15,507 nt of DNA from M55B154 sp964345775 (lineage in GTDB: Bacteria > Spirochaetota > UBA4802 > UB4802), in contig CAYFSO010000073.1 in the NCBI GenBank assembly GCA_964345775.1, positions 1-15,507 of the forward strand, written 5' to 3'. Below the pieces are notes generated by a model that was not told the origin of the DNA, made no database searches, and saw only the letters and a list, made by a program, of their open reading frames with translations. Position 1 is the first letter of the stretch; each line of letters opens with the position of its first letter. Positions 15,001 to 15,507 of the stretch are shown piece after piece. The position numbers and the translations under genes are program-made.

Positions 15001-15267
15001 AGCGAAGAAGTGCTGAAGGTGTACCAGGGACGGCCGAATATTATCGACCGCATCAAGAACGGGGACATACAGGTGATCATAAATTCTCCCGCGGGACAGC
15101 AGAGTGAGCACGATGACTCCTATATCCGTAAGTCGGCCATCGGCTACCGTATTCCCTATATCACCACCATGTCGGCCGCCATGGCCACGGTAAAAGGCAT
15201 CGAGGCCAAGAAGAAAGGTCAGCTGCAGGTCAAGTCCGTGCAGGACTATCATAGTGAAATTTCTTGA
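12067..15267 (+). CDS. carB: Carbamoyl-phosphate synthase large subunit
   Basis: A full-length 1066-residue large subunit (E. coli CarB is 1073). It uses two ATP, bicarbonate and glutamine-derived ammonia to make carbamoyl phosphate for pyrimidine and arginine synthesis. The first ATP-grasp half (about 1-400) opens with IGSGPIIIGQACEFDYSG; the oligomerisation region is about 401-550; the second half (about 551-935) repeats the motif as GGGPNRIGQGIEFDY. Metal-site motifs EINPRTSRSS and EANPRASR occur one per half. A C-terminal MGS-like allosteric domain (about 936-1066) has ATEGTARFF and GRPNIIDRIKNG, matching the effector (UMP/IMP/ornithine) region. AAAGAGG six bases upstream fixes ATG 12067. 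No carA or pyr gene is in the window; upstream is divergent and downstream is a hairpin-rich non-coding segment, so it seems monocistronic here. GC content is visibly higher than in the left of the window. Confidence 0.98.
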   Translation: MPKRDDIHKILIIGSGPIIIGQACEFDYSGTQACKALKQLGYQIVLVNSNPATIMTDPGMADATYIEPLNLESLELIIEKERPDALLPNLGGQTGLNLSSELNKHGVLDKYGVQIIGIQADAIERGEDRIAFKDTMNRLGVPMPISEPAYNLEKAEAIALSIGFPLVIRPAYTMGGTGGGLVYNMEEFRIVATRGLAASMVGQVLIEESVLGWEELELEVVRDVNNKMITVCFIENVDPMGIHTGDSFCVAPMLTIDETVQKRLQDYSYAIVESIEVIGGTNVQFAHDPKTGRIVVIEINPRTSRSSALASKATGFPIALISSMLACGLTLEEIPYWRDGTLDRYTPSGDYVVVKFPRWGFEKFDKVEDKLGTQMRSVGEAMSIGKSYKEAFLKAIRSMETGRFGPGFGRDFYKKSLDELLVLLSYPTSERQFIMYEALRKGASVELLHERTQIKSWFIQQMKELVEVEEELLKYKGGVIPDKLLTRAKKDGFSDQYLARILDTKETDIRKQRVSLGLEEHWDSIPVSGVEDAAYYYSSYSTDDTVPVSSNKKIMVLGGGPNRIGQGIEFDYCCVHAAFTLKDMGYESIMVNCNPETVSTDYDTSNKLYFEPLTVEDVLSIYRKEKPDGVIVQYGGQTPLNIARPLMKAGVKIVGTSPESIDIAEDRDLFKKIMERLNIPVPDADMASTLEEALEIGDRIGYPLIVRPSYVLGGRAMEVVHHREMLKRYMDAAVEVSPERPILIDKFLENAIEAEADAICDGTDAFVPAVMEHIELAGVHSGDSACVIPPVNISEDHIERIDEYTRKIAIELEVVGLMNIQYAISGDTVYVLEANPRASRTVPLVSKVCNISMAKLATRVMLGTKLEELGLKRKPIKHFGVKESVFPFNMFPEVDPVLGPEMRSTGEVLGLADNFGLAFYKSQRAANQVLPMEGTALVTVNRKDREEALEVARGLKTLGFNIMATEGTARFFRENGIQSEEVLKVYQGRPNIIDRIKNGDIQVIINSPAGQQSEHDDSYIRKSAIGYRIPYITTMSAAMATVKGIEAKKKGQLQVKSVQDYHSEIS

Positions 15268-15303
15268 TTTGCCCGTTGAGGCCACTGATGTCATAAGCAT
15301 ATA

Positions 15304-15490
15304 GCGAGGAAGAAGCCGGTCTACGGTCGAAACTCGACTCCTCCACTTCGTGGAACTCGTCTCCAACAGACGAACTTATGAGGTATCCGCCGCAGGCGGA
15401 CACCTCTGCACGACACTTATTCGACGAGGGAACCTGCGAAGCAGGTCGTGAAGAGTTTGGCGCGAAGCCCCCGCGGCGTCTGAGCGGCGG
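15304..15490. repeat. Array of tandem short hairpins downstream of carB
   Basis: Within about 140 bases lie five perfect or near-perfect stem-loops: GTCGA-AAC-TCGAC (15326-15338); TCCAC-TTC-GTGGA (15342-15354); TCGTCT-CCAAC-AGACGA (15357-15373); a two-part stem GAGGT/ACCTC around TCCGCC-GCA-GGCGGA with one A-C mismatch (15380-15406); and ACCTGC-GAA-GCAGGT (15432-15446). A weaker outer pairing GAGGA/TCCTC (15306-15310, 15339-15343) and a GC-rich pairing CCGC/GCGG (15471-15487) flank them. Most loops are three bases long. No T run follows, so it is not an ordinary terminator. It looks like a dispersed palindromic repeat or a structured RNA; it may continue past the window edge. The stretch 15268-15303 before it shows nothing recognisable. 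Confidence 0.6.
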
Positions 15491-15507
15491 CACAGGGGAT
15501 CGTTAAG

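Noticed and set aside
15230..15493. An 87-codon minus-strand open frame over the carB end and the hairpin region
   Set aside because: It overlaps the carB 3' end and is made of the palindromic hairpins; its composition is Ser/Arg-rich and like no known family, and it has no credible ribosome site.

Overview
The window is bacterial. It carries a carbamoyl-phosphate synthase large subunit, bacterial-type tRNAs, Shine-Dalgarno sites at most genes, and two very large multi-PAS sensor kinases. The tRNA genes lack an encoded CCA end. The N-terminal receiver of the first kinase reads like receiver-PAS-kinase fusions I associate with spirochaetes, so a free-living spirochaete or a similar environmental lineage is my best guess (inference, low to moderate confidence). 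Intergenic DNA on the left is AT-rich, and base composition rises visibly across carB.

Left part (1-3500): a cytoplasmic receiver / four-PAS / HisKA_2-type histidine kinase on the + strand is followed by about 460 bases without a clear gene. Next comes a small HicB-type antitoxin whose partner toxin gene is reduced to 15 codons. Those codons appear to be the two ends of hicA joined by an internal deletion. A terminator and a minus-strand cluster of tRNA-Lys(CTT), tRNA-Leu(TAG) and tRNA-Gly(GCC) follow, with two candidate promoters of the same geometry.

Middle (3890-9390): a serine alpha/beta hydrolase (-) and a patatin-like phospholipase (+) diverge from a 135-base spacer. The patatin gene converges on, and overlaps by 20 bases, a 1194-residue PAS-GAF-PAS-HisKA-ATPase-receiver hybrid kinase (-). 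Neither kinase sits beside a DNA-binding response regulator, so their outputs must lie elsewhere.

Right part (9388-15507): a possible minus-strand operon encodes a transglutaminase-like protein, a small four-helix membrane protein and a class-3 type (fatty) aldehyde dehydrogenase. Divergent from it is a full-length, stand-alone carB with no carA or pyrimidine genes in view. The last 240 bases hold a dense tandem series of short perfect hairpins and no credible gene. This is either a dispersed palindromic repeat or a structured RNA.

The enzymes (patatin, hydrolase, aldehyde dehydrogenase) could all act on lipids or lipid-derived aldehydes, but nothing in the sequence proves a shared pathway. 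No CRISPR array, insertion sequence or phage gene was seen.
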